Shown here piece by piece: positions 43,843-56,074 of a stretch of 64,000 nt of DNA (position 1 is its first letter; every line of letters begins with the position of its first letter). The stretch is from the NCBI GenBank assembly GCA_030770425.1, contig JASJFT010000006.1:372001-436000 (forward strand), read 5' to 3'. This DNA is from Darksidea phi. Taxonomy: Eukaryota > Ascomycota > Dothideomycetes > Pleosporales > Lentitheciaceae. A program made the position numbers and the translations under genes. Under the pieces are notes generated by a model, which worked only from the letters and a program-made list of their open reading frames with translations, was not told where the DNA came from and made no database searches.

Positions 43843-46800
43843 GCATGTGTCAGGAGCTATTCGTCAAGTGCGGCGCACGACATGTCGCTTCCTAACTCTC
43901 GGCTCGTGGTCGGACTCCAAAGCGCGGGGCATTTGCAGATTGTTGAGCAGGCACACAAGGACGGGGTGGTTGCATGCAAGCCGCAGCGTAAATGTAAACG
44001 CGTCGGCATTATGGTGTTGTCAGCGACCCATCCCGAGCATTGTCCTGGTAACTTGGGAGCAAGCCCACGAGAACAAGGATGCTGATATACCCGAGTGTAG
44101 AGACATCAGGTTTGAGATGGGATGGCCTGAACTATGTCTTGGACACAGCAGTAGGAGAGCGCATCGCCTAAAGCGGGAGCATGCATAGCTTCTCCCAGAA
44201 CGAACGATGTCAAGAGCAACCAGACATAGTATACCCACTCGCTTTCAGTTCCGAAAAACTGGCGACCGAATGGAAACCTTCGCGTGCCTTCGTCGAACCT
44301 TGCCCTAACTACATCATCACACAATCTAATTACTTTCGAAACGTAATACTCTAATTTTCTCACCTCAACTACCAGCATAAACGAGAACCTCCCTCTTGCA
44401 TGTGCAAGCGGATACACGAGTCAGCTCAGCCTTCACAAGCCCATTTCCTCCCTCCCTCACCAGTCTAGTCCTCGCACCACATGCCATGTCTCGCCCCAAA
44501 ACCTAGTTCTGTCCCACCCCAACCAGGTTCAGACCCGCATAACCAATCATTGGCAGCCGTTGAGCAACTTATGTATCACATGCATACCTACATGTTCGTA
44601 TCTGCAGCTAGCTTTTTCGCCCTACCATTGCCACTGCTTCCCGCGCGTTTCCGTATGGTGCAGCTAGAGCTTCGCCTATTGTGCAACGGTTCACTTCTCG
44701 CGATAGCCCCCCGTCTTAGTAACGATGCGGACGATCTCCACTGCAGGAAACCTCGGGGGAAAGGCGAGGGCTTGCTTCACATGTACGCCACGGTCGCGTT
44801 ATGCTGCGAGCTTTTTCGACACAGGGCGCACAGCAGCGGTGCCCTTGCAGAGACGAGGATAAACGGGGGACTTGACAGGTTCACGACGGTTGTTGAGATG
44901 CGTGCCGGGTATGCGACAGTCAAATCTTCGTACAGCCTATGTGTTACTTGAGGCTTATGTTGTAGTTGGTCGTATTTGGTCAAGGCATCGCGCAGTGGCA
45001 AGTGCGTGGGGGTTCTCGTGATGTGTGTGTGAGGAGACTGTACCACAGGGTTCGAGGGCCCCCGCTTTGGTACACATGGCTGGGTGAGTAGTGTAGGACC
45101 AGTAGCAGATATTCCGAGGACATAGTATGAAAGGAAAGATTTTTCGGACAGACTGACTTACGTAACTGCTCCCTTTCCCACCCTCCCGCTCTAATTTCCC
45201 CAATAGAGCTGGTGGTCGAGAGCACGAAGAATATGCGCGAAACAACCTTCCACCCGATTCTCGTCTCCTCACTCCATCCTCACTGCATGCAGCGATCGGA
45301 ACCTGGGGAAGCGGCAAGTCATCCAACGCAGGACCCACAATTCTGAAACAAACGAATGAGCTGCCGCTCCCGATCCTTCATTGCCCGCATGGCAAGCATG
45401 CTGTCTTAGCTATTTGGAGATCCGCAGGCAGATAGACAACGTTGCACAACGTACCGGCACGGAACCGCCACGGACCAAAGCAGCAATCGACAGGTCACAC
45501 AGGCTAGCCATTGGTGCGTATCTGAGATCACTTGTGAGTAAAGGAGTGGAGAGGTGGCCGTTGCATTGCGTATGCAGGGGTGCGATACGTGATATAGCGG
45601 AGGTCGCGTTTGACTTGAAAGAAGTGAATTAATAAGGACGAGAGCAGAGGATTCCTTAACTGTAATCTAGAGACAAGACTGTGGAGCGGCGAGACGAAGA
45701 GACTGGTCTTGTGCTCCCATCACATCTGCAATTTCGTCTAATTGCATGTTCGCCGTTTCATGCATGTGGAAAGTTTCTGCGAGCGTTTGGGCATCTCTGC
45801 ATAGGTACTGTTGTCGTCTGTCCAATCTCCTTGCGTGTGTGTTGTCTACCGTGGCGAACTAAATAGATCTTGAGGGGAACGGTTCAACTTTGACGCTGCT
45901 AGGTGTAATGGGGGCGAGAAAGCGAATTGGATAACCACACTGACACCGATCGAATAATGCCGAATAAGTAGTGACAGGTCGCGCTTCTCCTCGCCGCCCT
46001 CAAAACGTGTAGTTCAGCTCCATGTCTCCGTGCGCCCAGGAGCAGTTGAGACCCCGGTCAGCCGCAAACGGCGTCGGGCCCATTCGGACGTCGCGGAAGA
46101 GGATTCACATGCGGACCTATGAAAAGTTTGCGTGCTAGGGTGATACATGCAATTACCTCGTTGTCTTTCAATTGGCGGGGGTGCTGGTAACCACGGTGTG
46201 CTCGATACGTAAGGTTCACGTCTTGCAACTTGGAGCCTGGAGCCTAGACCCTAGACGCATCGAAAGCACGGAACGGAGGCGCCGTGTAGCGAGCGATGGG
46301 GGGGGTAGAGCTGAAGCTAGCTTGCCGCCTATTGCTAGTTGAGGGTGGTGTGATGATGAAGAGTGGCAAGAGGATGGTGGTCGGTGGAACCAAAGGATAG
46401 CAGAGCGGGAAGTGTTGGTGACAGGCATGCGGGGCAACAATAGCGTGCCCGCCTAAACTCAACCACAAACTCATCGGCGAGCGGGGGCTGAGACAGAGAG
46501 TTTGAATGTGCGTCGAAGCTGTTCCGATACTGGGGACACCCTTGATCTGCAACCCCAGTGGCATTTTTGAGCTCAGCTGGCTTGTTGATCACTTCGAATG
46601 CCTCCATTCCCACCACTAATTCAAATGCGCCAGGGATGGAGGTACGATGCGGATCAATGTGGTTTTGTTATTGATGAGCGCTGCCTGGGTAGAATGGCTC
46701 CGGGCAGCGTCCACGACCTCCCCGCAGATGCGATGCTAACTAAGATACAAATCGAAGCGAATAAAATTGTGCACCTTCGACGTGCGGGGTATCCATGTTT

Positions 46801-47175
46801 ACCCTAATCCATGATCTGAACTGACCATAGCCCCTGAAGTCGAGGCTTCCCGAGAAAACTCCCAGCTGCTACTGAGCAAGACACAAGACCGAGCCGCCCC
46901 ATTGCGCTCAATTACGACACCATGACAGCAACGAGACCTTGGTAAAAGTTGGACGTGGACCAAAAATGTACAGTAGAGAATGGAAAACCCATGTTAACGC
47001 CTTCGTGATTTCGTAGCCCCGACGGCATGCGTCTATTGCGTGAATCCCAGAGAGCTTTTGCCCGTAACACCGAGCTCCACAACGACGCCGCGCTGTGGTG
47101 TCGGCCTGAACTCGGAAAAGAGTCTTCAGGTGTGAAAAAATGATATTAAAAAGGTCGGTTCCAAAGCCATATCAC
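43843..47175. other. 3.3 kb convergent gap with no recognised gene
   Basis: The gap lies between the 3' ends of NPA3 and the C2H2 gene. Frames such as the 156-codon one at 44481 have no motif and odd composition (Cys/His/Arg-rich, as random GC-rich frames are). No tRNA, rRNA or transposon sequence was noticed. A noncoding transcript cannot be excluded. Confidence 0.5.
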
Positions 47176-48138
47176 CTATTGTTCGTACTTGCGCTTCTCC
47201 CCGCTTGCAGCGAAGGCGAGTGCATCTAGTCCGCACGACGACCCTGCGCAGAAGCCATGGGTCAATGAGAAGGCAGTGGGGTCCGGATATGATGACTGCT
47301 GGAGGTAGTCGTTGAATGACTCGGCAGGTTGTACTGCGGGAGCCATGACGAAACCGTGGCCCGAGGGGCTGGTCGGGAGAGGCGGGTCGAGCATAGAAAG
47401 AGAGGAGAGAGACGGCATCGGCACGGATGATTGAATGGGAGCCGGTCTCGGTCGCTTCGCTTGCTGCTTGGCCTTCTTCACGTTGGCCTCAGCGCCTTTG
47501 GCGGCATTGCGGCCGCTCTGGTGGGTCCGGCGGTGCTGCTCCATGTTGTCCTTGCGGGTGAAGGCTTTATTGCACTCTGGGCAAAACGCATCCTTCTTGC
47601 CCGTGTGCTTCTTCGCGTGGCGTGCGGCATGGCCAGACGTGGTGAAGTAGTCGTTGCAGTTGTACTGCTTGGCCACGGGGCACGGGTAGCTGTTCTTCTT
47701 GGACCGCGGATTGGCCGAGGCCGGGGCCTGGTCTTCGGCGACCTGCTGGGGCCTGTAATAAACCGAGGGGGCGCCGTTTGCAAGATGGTAGGGCAATGAA
47801 CCGGCCGCGTGGGGCATGGGCGGGTAAGCGGGCCCCAACTCTTTTTGCGTTGGGAAGAAGCTGCCCTGCGAGAAGGCGGGCGACGCGAGGCCTTGCGGGG
47901 GAAGGCCTTCGAAGGCGAACTCGGGGGTGATGGGCGAGGGCGTCTGCATGGTGGTGGAGTCGGAGGAATCGCTGCGCACAAGACAGGGCGTCGGAGGCGA
48001 GCCGGCGGGTGATGACGCGTAGCTCGAGGTGCGGGAGCGCAGGGAAGGCGTGAAAGACGGGAGGCGGGCGGGTTGTGGGGGGAGGGTGTTGTCGTTCAGT
48101 AACGAGATGCGACGGCCAGACGCGTTTTTGCCGTCCAT
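47176..48138 (-). CDS. C2H2 zinc-finger transcription factor
   Basis: Intronless, 320 aa from ATG MDGKNASGRRISLLND. The N-terminal half is Ser/Pro-rich and probably a disordered regulatory region. Two adjacent C2H2 fingers lie around residues 155-210: a first one with a longer Cys spacing (YPCPVAKQYNCNDYFTT, then SGHAARHAKKH) and a canonical second (FCPECNKAFTRKDNMEQHRR, ending TH). A basic segment follows (VKKAKQQAKRPRP). The finger wording matches a conserved filamentous-fungal regulator related, as far as I recall, to the RfeC/Nrg1-like group linked to morphology and FLO11-type control, so the name is left open. The C terminus carries a short Cys-Gly-Ser segment. It stands alone with a 3 kb upstream region, which is common for developmental regulators. 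Confidence 0.88.
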   Translation of the reverse strand: MDGKNASGRRISLLNDNTLPPQPARLPSFTPSLRSRTSSYASSPAGSPPTPCLVRSDSSDSTTMQTPSPITPEFAFEGLPPQGLASPAFSQGSFFPTQKELGPAYPPMPHAAGSLPYHLANGAPSVYYRPQQVAEDQAPASANPRSKKNSYPCPVAKQYNCNDYFTTSGHAARHAKKHTGKKDAFCPECNKAFTRKDNMEQHRRTHQSGRNAAKGAEANVKKAKQQAKRPRPAPIQSSVPMPSLSSLSMLDPPLPTSPSGHGFVMAPAVQPAESFNDYLQQSSYPDPTAFSLTHGFCAGSSCGLDALAFAASGEKRKYEQ

Positions 48139-48261
48139 GATGGCCTCGTGTGGTCGGTCCAAGCACGCACCAATGGGAGGAATGCAGCCAGTTTAATGAC
48201 GCACGTGAAAGCGCGGGCTCCTCAAGCGGGTGTCGTCGATAGTGGTGATGATGGGGGGAGG

Positions 48262-48316
48262 GTCGGGCAGGGCAGGGCAGAGCAGGGCAGGGCAGGGCAG
48301 AGCAGAGCAGAGCGGT
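48262..48316. repeat. GGCAG/AGCAG imperfect tandem repeat
   Basis: About ten 5-mer units of GGCAG and AGCAG on the plus strand, 125 bp upstream of the C2H2 start. It is followed by two copies of a CTCGAGGACGGGCGGAG-like unit near 48320-48358. The plus strand is nearly free of T here, giving a strand-asymmetric purine-rich tract. Confidence 0.85.
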
Positions 48317-48702
48317 GCAGAGCCTCGAGGACGGGGCGGAGCCTCGAGGACGGGCGGAGGGGGGAGGGAGGTGGTGGTCTGGGGAGGAGGCGGCAGATTC
48401 CAGCGTGCAGGGCAGCGGGAGCGGGCCATGATGAAGTCTTTATGAGAATTAGCGCGGCAGGGTCGAGGGAGCTCCAGCAGGCATTATTCCAAGTGGGCAG
48501 CCAGAGCGCAAGCCAGCCCTGGGCCAGGGTCGGGGACGCATGGGCTTTCGCGATCGGATTGTGGCATGGTATACGGCCCAACACTAACAATCCCATGTGC
48601 TGTCCCACCCCCCCAAGCCACACAGGCGCCGATCGGCGGCTTCCCTGTCCGCCAGCGCCCCGGGGTCGACTGGCGCTCCCAGTGGGCTCCCCATGGCTCC
48701 CA

Positions 48703-48735
48703 CGGCCGCCGCCGCCGCCGCTCCACACACACACC
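48703..48735. repeat. CCG trinucleotide and CA dinucleotide runs
   Basis: About five GCC/CCG units run directly into a short CA run (CTCCACACACACACCC). Simple low-complexity sequence in the C2H2 upstream region. Confidence 0.75.
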
Positions 48736-50960
48736 CGCACGGCGAAGACGCAAGCACGTCGCGCTGTGTCGCCGCGCCCGCACACCCAGCGTTTGCGTGC
48801 GGAGGCGCATCCGTCGGAGCCAAGTGACAATGGCGCCGCGCTGATGCGGCAGCGCGTCCACTCCCGGCTGCTGGACAGGACGCCGTTAGTGCGGCGATCG
48901 ATCGTCGATGGGAACTCAGACAGGCTGCGACCGCCCAAAGACGCCGGCCCCTAGCCCTGCACGGCGCGGGCGCGTGAGCACCGTCCGGCTCGCCGAGGCA
49001 TCCGCAAGCCGCGACGTCTAGCAGCCGCCCGGCCGTCGCAGAGACTACTCGTCGACAAGCAGTTCGGCTTCGCGTCTCTGCCTCTCCGCGTTGCAGCGCG
49101 GGACCCGTGACATCATTGGGGAAACGTCGGGCCAAGACAAGCTGGGCGGCGCGAGGCGGGGCTAGCCCCTTTGGGCCTGGCCGCTGCCGCACCTGATGAG
49201 ACGGCCATCGGATCTGGAGCGTGCATCGACTGCTCTGCCGCAATCACGTGCCCAGCTTGTTCCAACGTCAGATCTCAAGCAGCCACATCGAGATCTGGGG
49301 CCCTTCCTCGGCTTGTTTCCGCCCGGATTTGGCCCATCTCACTGCGCAGGATTTTTCATGCCAAACCCCCATGGCTCGATCGCCTCGCAGATTCCGATCC
49401 AACGAGCTTGCGCGCCGCGCTCCCCTTTTTCCAAGGCGCTCCTTTTCCCAGGCGCGCTCCCGACATGCGTCGGAGCCGCTCCCTGCGTTTCCCTGCGTGC
49501 AGCCACGATTTGTCATCGTCTGATCAGGAAGCCCAAGTGTCCCTACACGTAATGCGGACCTTTACCACGGGCATTTTGCCGACCGTAACAGCACGGCGCG
49601 AGATGGCATGCACTGGATACATCAGCTATGGGCTTTGAATACAACAAGATGGACAAATCGGGAACATCGTAACCACGCGGTCCTACTTGATCGTTGCCCG
49701 CGGCTTTCTTGAGAACCACAATAGCTCGGTCTCAAGGACTTGACAGCTGCTGTGAGACCTTGTCTACGGCGCTCGTGGCTACGGTCGGCTCCTGCCTGCG
49801 TACCCGAGGACGGTTCTTGCAACCTTCCGGGCGACGTACACCAACTCAATCATTAAGACATGCTACAGATCGACGCAATCTCTAGTGACCTCCTATCAAG
49901 CTCATGCAAGCAGCGTTTTCACAATTGCAAAAGGGTTATGTTTGACCGTTCAACAAGCGGTTTACTCTCCCGACCCTCCGGCACCAACTCCGCTGGCTCA
50001 GACCATACGCCCCGCGAAAGCTTGGCAACGCCTGCTTCGCGCCATGTTCGAATTCGTCAGCGTGCTAAACATTGTTCGGTAGCAGGGGCAGATCAAACCA
50101 TCTCACCGGCGTCAAATGCGCAGCCACGGTGCTCTTTCCGACAAAGTTCAGTAGCACATCGCTGCAGGGAAATTGTCCAATGGCTGCTTTATTATTAGCT
50201 CCTCCCTATTCAACGGGGATGTCGTGCCGCAGAAAAGCTCTTTAAAGGCCCTTAGAACAGTCCCGCGTACGAGAGATACTAGCCCGAACGCCATGTTTGC
50301 CGATTTTGACCAAGGCCGAGAAGCAGAACACACTGCTGCCACGAATGCTCTCGAGAGCACGCGATATAAAAGTCATGATGGCCGCGCTGATCTCTCAGCA
50401 TGATGTCATGGATCGTAGGATCGGATGATTGCTCTGCCAAGGACTCGCAGGCTTTGACTTTGCCGCAAGAGGAGGTAGACAATGCATGCCCTCGCTAAAA
50501 CAGAGGGTACGTCAGGTGGGAAGCGGCATAGTTCGCCGTGGAAGAGTTGGCCGAGATCCTTTGCGGAGAGGAATGTCAACCCCCAGCCCCCTGCCAACTG
50601 GACGGATGGCAAGACCGAGCAAACTGCCAGCCGATGGGCTGCAGCGCATTTAGCGAGTCGCTTACTTCGCCAGGGTCTTTGGCGGACCTATCGGCGTGGA
50701 CGCGATATCTTTCCATGCTTGGCAAGCGATGCCAGCCTGCGGTTGGATGGCAAAGCACACCGAGAGACCAGGGCCACCTCCCCCGCAACTCTAACTTCCT
50801 CACACTCCCAATGCTATGGCTCAGGGGTCATTCGAATCCACTCTACGCTATCGAAAGACCCTGCCGCCGCCACCCAGCACTGTCACGCTCGTTTGTTGCT
50901 ACGGCGCAAGCTGCATGCTAGTATGACGTCAAACATCTGCCGTTAGGGACCCTCGAAATC

Positions 50961-52391
50961 ACTCGTAACAACCGCCACGGTCGACCTCGTTTAGTGCGGC
51001 TCCCTCTTCTCCTTGTCGGCTTCCATCTCCTTCTTAGCCCCCACCTACATATCTGCATGCGCGCAAACATCGCCCATTCGCCCCTCCTCTCCTCACACCT
51101 CAATAGCACCGGCGTACTACAGTCACATGACAGAAGTTTGTTTGCCGAACGCCCTACCAAAACGCGACGCATATCATCAACACCTATACTTAGCCATCTA
51201 CAACATGCCCCCACAAGGCTCCTTCGGTACAGAAATTAGTGGAAATCGTCGCCCTAATGGAGAGCTATCTATCGACGCGCGCAACAGTATTATCTCGAAA
51301 TCTGAGGCTGGCGCAGACACGAAAGAGCTCGCGGCTGAGTTCGGCGTCACACGCCAAACTATATACAGAACCCTTCGTAGATACAGCAAAACAGGCAGCA
51401 ACGCCTCACGCCCTCGCTCTGGCAGGCCTTCTATCCTTACTGAGAGGGAGACTCGAACGCTATTACGTCATGCCCGAAAAACCCCAAAGATTCGGTATAA
51501 ACAGCTTATCGAGGAAGCCCACCTAGAGAAGGACTACTCCCAGCGCACAGCCTACAGAGCATTGGAAAATGAGGGTATCACCAACTTCAGGGCAGCCAGA
51601 CGGCCTAAAATCAGTAGGGCTACCGCTCAGAAACGCCTAGAGTTCTGCCGGAGCACAGAGATTTCGATTGGCGTCAGATCACGTTTCGGTTCTCAGATGA
51701 GTGCTCAGTTCAGAAGACAGGCCAAAATACTGAGTGGGTCTTCCGATACCCATGGGAGAAATGGAAGCCTGGGATGATTACAGAGCAGTATACAAGCGGG
51801 CCACCTCAGCAGATGGTGTGGGCGAGTATATGGATCGATTCTAGAGGGCGTGCTCAGAGATCTCCACTCGTTATCATGAATAGGGACCCCAGCTCAGCTC
51901 ATAACGGCTATTCGGCTAATAGCTATATTGAGGCCCTCGAGGAAGGCCTCCTGCCTAGTTATCAGCCAGGAGAGCGCTTCATGATGGATAACGCGTGTAT
52001 ACACACGGCCCAAAGGACCTCGGAGTTCCTGATGGATCACGGGATTTGGACTATTGATTTCCCCCCCTATTCACCAGACCTAAACCCTATCGAACACCTC
52101 TGGTGGGCCCTCAAACGGCTACTCCAGAAGCACTACCCTCATCTATCAACTCGTGGTCGCAGCCAGGAGGAGTGGGATCAATTCTGTGAGGCCTTGAAGG
52201 ACTGTTGGCGTAGGATCCCTACAAAACAGATTCGCGCTCTCATTTTGAGTATGCCGCGTCGAATTCGAGCTGTACAGGCTGCGCGTGGCTATCAGACGAA
52301 GTATTGAGCAGCTATTACCCCGAAAAACACTAAAAGCCATGTATTTACTATATAATTCACTATTGTGGGGTGGTTGTTGATCCTAGTACTG
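50961..52391 (+). mobile_element. Tc1/mariner-family DNA transposon copy (degenerate)
   Basis: Defined by the transposase frame at 51205-52307. An end-like sequence ACTG|TA at 52388-52393, and the inverted motif AACAACC (50967) against GGTTGTT (52372-52378), suggest terminal inverted repeats, but the match is short and the left end is uncertain. The expected TA target duplication is present at the right end only by inspection. Length of about 1.4 kb is normal for the family. Confidence 0.5.
51205..52307 (+). pseudogene. Tc1/mariner transposase with one frameshift
   Basis: The first part, 51205 to about 51655, encodes the N-terminal helix-turn-helix DNA-binding region (ELAAEFGVTRQTIYRTLRRY, with a second HTH RYKQLIEEAH) and stops making sense after KRLEFCR. 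The second part, from about 51656 to 52307, is in another frame and carries the catalytic core: FRFSDECS (first Asp), MMDNACIHTAQ (second Asp) and SPDLNPIEHLWW (Glu), so the DDE triad is of the D,D34E type. A single-base loss near 51651-51655 explains the break; apart from it no stop codon interrupts the frame. Otherwise about 367 codons of the family length are present, implying a fairly recent inactivation. The start at 51205 is the family-like MPPQGSFGTEIS. Confidence 0.88.
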
Positions 52392-54174
52392 TATAACCTA
52401 GCGATGATAGAGTAATATCGTCAGTAAGCGTGAATCCCGAGCTGAGCCCCAACCGACCATTCTTACTTGGGCAGAAGCAGCGATTCATCATGTGTTTGAA
52501 GCATGATTGGAAAAACCTGCGGCCTAAGTTTGAAGAAGTGGAGGGGCAGTGACAGCAGTGAGATAGCGCTTGATATTAGCATCGAGCGGGGGGATGACGC
52601 AGGCGAGCTCGTATTAGGGATGCGACAATGTGGTCGTAGGTTTGTAACCATCCATTTGGTTCATTGAGGTGGGCGGTACATATTTAGTTTTGGATTTGCA
52701 TAGATCGATTGCTTTAGAAAGATGTGAATGCAGACGGCAGTAGGCCATCTGCTGATGACGTTGCTTTAGATTGCCTAAAAGGGTAGGTTCAGGGAAAAGT
52801 GTGGATTACATTCGTTTTTCTTCGTTTTTCGATTTGGATTTGCGAAACGAGTCATCCCGCCCACCACCTCACCAAAATCAATGCGCGTTTTTGACTGATT
52901 GCGCCACAACGCCAGAATATTTTGTAATTGAAATTCTATAGACAGGCTTCCTAGATGGCTCTACATTGCGTCCTATTATGGCCTTGAATATGGCGCTTCG
53001 AGCACGTTGGTGGTGCGCGCTGGGGCGCTGGCTGGACCCTCGCGCTGACCGATATCGTACAGCCGCGCAGCCTTTCGAGTACTCGAAATCTGGCTAGTTC
53101 GAATCGCGTTGATCGATAGTTCTAGTCTACCTGATTTTCGCGCGTGCTGAGTATTCTGGGTGGGCGGCATTTTGAGTTACGTTGAAAGAGGCGTCTTTTT
53201 TTAGTGGGGTGGGCGGATGACTAATGTGGGCGGTTGAGTGAGAAGACACGTTAGTGGATGTCTCTTTTGTAAGGTCCGCACGAAACACAGTAGGAGTTTT
53301 GTACAGCGGGCGGTACATATAATCTGTTAAGCAAGTCTTGCCGTCATCATTGCCTGCCGTCGTCATTGCCACCTTTGATATTGTCTAGGGGCAGAGTCTT
53401 CCAATATGAGGAGGCGAGGAGGTAGTCCGAGATGGTACGAAGAGTACAGCTGTCGGCCCCGCTAGCTAAGAAAGTTATACTCAGCTTTGCTCACCCTAGA
53501 TGCGAAGAAGTTAGCTGGGTGCTTCAACGCAAAAAACACGGTAACAAAAGGCTGAATCAACGACAGCTTTATGGCGCTAAAATACCGGTGAGGCGGTTTA
53601 TCGGCCTTTGCACAGTATACAGTTGTCTTGGAGACTTCCATTACAACAGCCATCGAATATCCAACGTCGATTGCAGAGTTGAAGGGTGGGGATAGCTGTT
53701 GGGAACAAACCTTGGCTCGAGCTGAACACTCTCTGCTCTAATACTGCTGTAGACGAAATTGCGCCATGAAAAATTCTGTGGTAATAGTGCTACCGAATTT
53801 CATATGTGAACCATGCTAGTTCCGTTCATGGAAAATTAGGATATGCATAGGTAGAGAGAAAGTGCAGCACGGGTCGCATAAGCAAGTCCTTTGCTATTGG
53901 GCAATACACCGACCGTACAGCCTGGACTATATGGCTTTTAGGTTTAGTTGTAGTCAAGTACAGTTAAAAGAATGTAGTCAGGTCAAGCGTAATCAAGCGA
54001 CGCGTTATCGTGTCGACAATTACAGTTGAGAGGATTAATTAACAAAAGCGTCTCTGATTTTATGATTAAAAATGGTTAACAAACGTCGTATTGATTTCTT
54101 GAAGCAACTCCACGGAATTGCCGTTCTGCTTCACTAACCGCACTCTAATCTTGCCCCCCGATCACGCAGCGCTC
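52392..54174. other. AT-rich gap without genes
   Basis: About 1.8 kb between the transposon and the MFS gene 3' end. Only short frames without motifs are open. AT-rich blocks alternate with normal sequence, as in degraded repeats, but I cannot name any element. Confidence 0.5.
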
Positions 54175-56074
54175 CTACACCTGGGATGAGACGGGCTTAG
54201 CTGTAGGTGCAAATTGGCTCTTCTCTCTGATCTTCGCGCCTCTCAAGTAAAACCATACGGGCACAGGAACCAGAACTACAGCCACGCATCCAAGAAGAGT
54301 TGCGGCGTATTGGATGCCCATTCCTTGAAACATTTGCTGCGCGAAGAGCGGGAAGACACCGCCGAAAATACTGCGCAGGAACGTGTTGGCGGCTATCGCG
54401 GAGGCGGCGAACTGTTCAAGAGTCAGTAAAGGCCGTATGAAGCGGTTGGAGAAAAGGGACTTACCATGAGATAGGCATCCACGAGATAGTTCAGCGCCTG
54501 GAGGAAGATGCTAAGCAGACCGAAGCCAATAAGGACACCAGACAAAGTGGGAACAATCCAATGAATCGATTCCTTGTAGCCTGTCCAGCCGAACCAAAAG
54601 ATGCCAATAGCGAAGGAGACACCTCCGATGATGACTTCGGGTAACCGCCATTCTGGAACTGGCATGTCGTTGTTCGCCGCCAATTTCTTCTGGTAGCCCG
54701 GCTGCCGAATGAAGATGAATAAACCCGCCAAAAGCTGTCCAGTGATCATACCAAAAAATGGCAATCCTCCAACTCCCAAGTTCATGTGGTGGACACCTTG
54801 GAAGACAAGCGGATAGGCCGTCAGAAATAGATAGAGCAAGCCGTAGATGAATGCCATATATATCGACAACAACAGGACTATTGGCTCACTTATCAGCATC
54901 CTGATGGGACGACTGAAGTTCTTCTCCACCAATTCGCGGAAATCAATCTCGATTTCTTCCTGCTTAGCGTGAATGCCCCAATTCTTAGTTCGGCGACGGA
55001 GCTCCGCGGCTTTGGCGACAAGAATTTCCGGCGGGTACGATTCCCGGAGGAAGAGGAGGTTTAGAGTGAAAGCTACGAAGCCCATTATAGCGACGATGTA
55101 TTCCGTCCAGCGCCAGCCTAGGTCGGACATTACGATAAACCCGCCGATAAACGGCGCGAGAAGGGGCCCCGTGAAAACGGTCACGGAAAAGATGGTGATG
55201 GCCATCCCTCGTGTGCGGTTATTGAACATGTCGGAGAAGACGGCGGCAACGCACTACGCAATGTTAGCTTGGATATTGCCGGTATCTACGAGTGGTGATG
55301 GCGACTTACAGTAAGTGGACAGGCACCGAAGAAGCCGGCCCAAAATCTACATATCAAAATCGTCTGAATGTCCTTCCCTACGGCAACTCCGATATTGAAG
55401 ATGGAGAATCCAAACGATGCTACAACGAGAGGCAGTCGTCGTCCCTTCAGCTCAGAGAATGGTGCCCAGAAGATGGGACCCGTCGCAAAACCTAGCACAT
55501 AGAAACTAGTTCCTAACACACCGACGGTTGTCCCTACCCCATACTGCTGCGCAACGACCCTCGTGGCTGCACTGAAAATGGAACTACCAAACGAAGCCGT
55601 GAGTGTCGTAAACCCAAGGATGGCGGCAGTCAGCAACTTTTTCTTGAGTGGCCAATTCTGCGCATGCAACGGATCATCGGGACCGTCAAATTCCACCACG
55701 TATTCTTCTCTTTCTGGTAGCGGCGGTGGGAATGGCTTCCCTGCACCAAAGGCAGGCAGCGGCTTCCTAGATGCCCTACTCTTGAGACTTGCTCCTACTG
55801 TTGCGCTGTGCTGACTCCGCTGTGTTTGTATCCTACTCATTGCCGTCGCATGTCTCTCTAGATGAGACACATCGTCGCGTTGCGTGGGTAGTCTTGACAT
55901 GGCCGCATCGCGCTCCACGCCTGAGGCGTCTGATGAGCTGGAGGAGCTGGTCGAGCCGGTCGTTGTCCGCGCAATTGGCTCGTGTTCTTCTATCGCTTTT
56001 TCGTCATGTGGTGAAAACCGTTCGGGGGAGGCGTCTCTCTCAGCGCGTGAGATGATCCTGTCGGAGGCGTCCAT
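54175..56074 (-). CDS. MFS drug/polyamine exporter (DHA1 type)
   Basis: Protein of 596 aa from three exons: 55310-56074, 54465-55253 and 54175-54411, with introns of 56 and 53 nt. A hydrophilic Ser/Arg/Glu-rich N-terminal region of about 130 residues precedes twelve membrane spans in two halves. Recognisable motifs are DGPDDPLHAQNWP before span 1, motif A-like FSELKGRRLPLV, GFFGACPLT at span 5, ITIFSVTVFTGPLLAPFIGG, and WRWTEYIVAI. The layout is that of fungal Flu1/Tpo1-like drug:proton antiporters. Substrate cannot be predicted; the N-terminal region has candidate phosphorylation sites. The start is an ATG whose codon lies 1.8 kb from EF1-beta on the same strand. Confidence 0.92.

Larger units (their letters stand above)
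48139..50960. other. Long upstream region of the C2H2 gene
   Basis: About 2.8 kb between the C2H2 gene start and the transposon. It is GC-rich and has a G/A-rich simple repeat near 48265, a (CCG)n run near 48706 and an adjacent CA run. No coding frame is convincing. Long upstream regions often carry regulatory sites or an upstream leader intron, neither of which I can show. Confidence 0.5.

Noticed and set aside
44481..44951. 156-codon plus-strand open frame
   Set aside because: No motif, Cys/Leu-rich random-looking composition, no matching exons around it.
49171..49638. 155-codon plus-strand open frame in the C2H2 upstream region
   Set aside because: Open in several frames at once because of GC content; no domain wording.
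51120..52391. CAGT..ACTG as exact transposon ends flanked by TA
   Set aside because: Beyond the first four bases the two ends do not match as inverted repeats, and the left site is too close to the start codon to be convincing.
53085..53115. GTTCGAATC, a possible tRNA T-loop
   Set aside because: No matching A box or acceptor stem within 80 bases on either strand.
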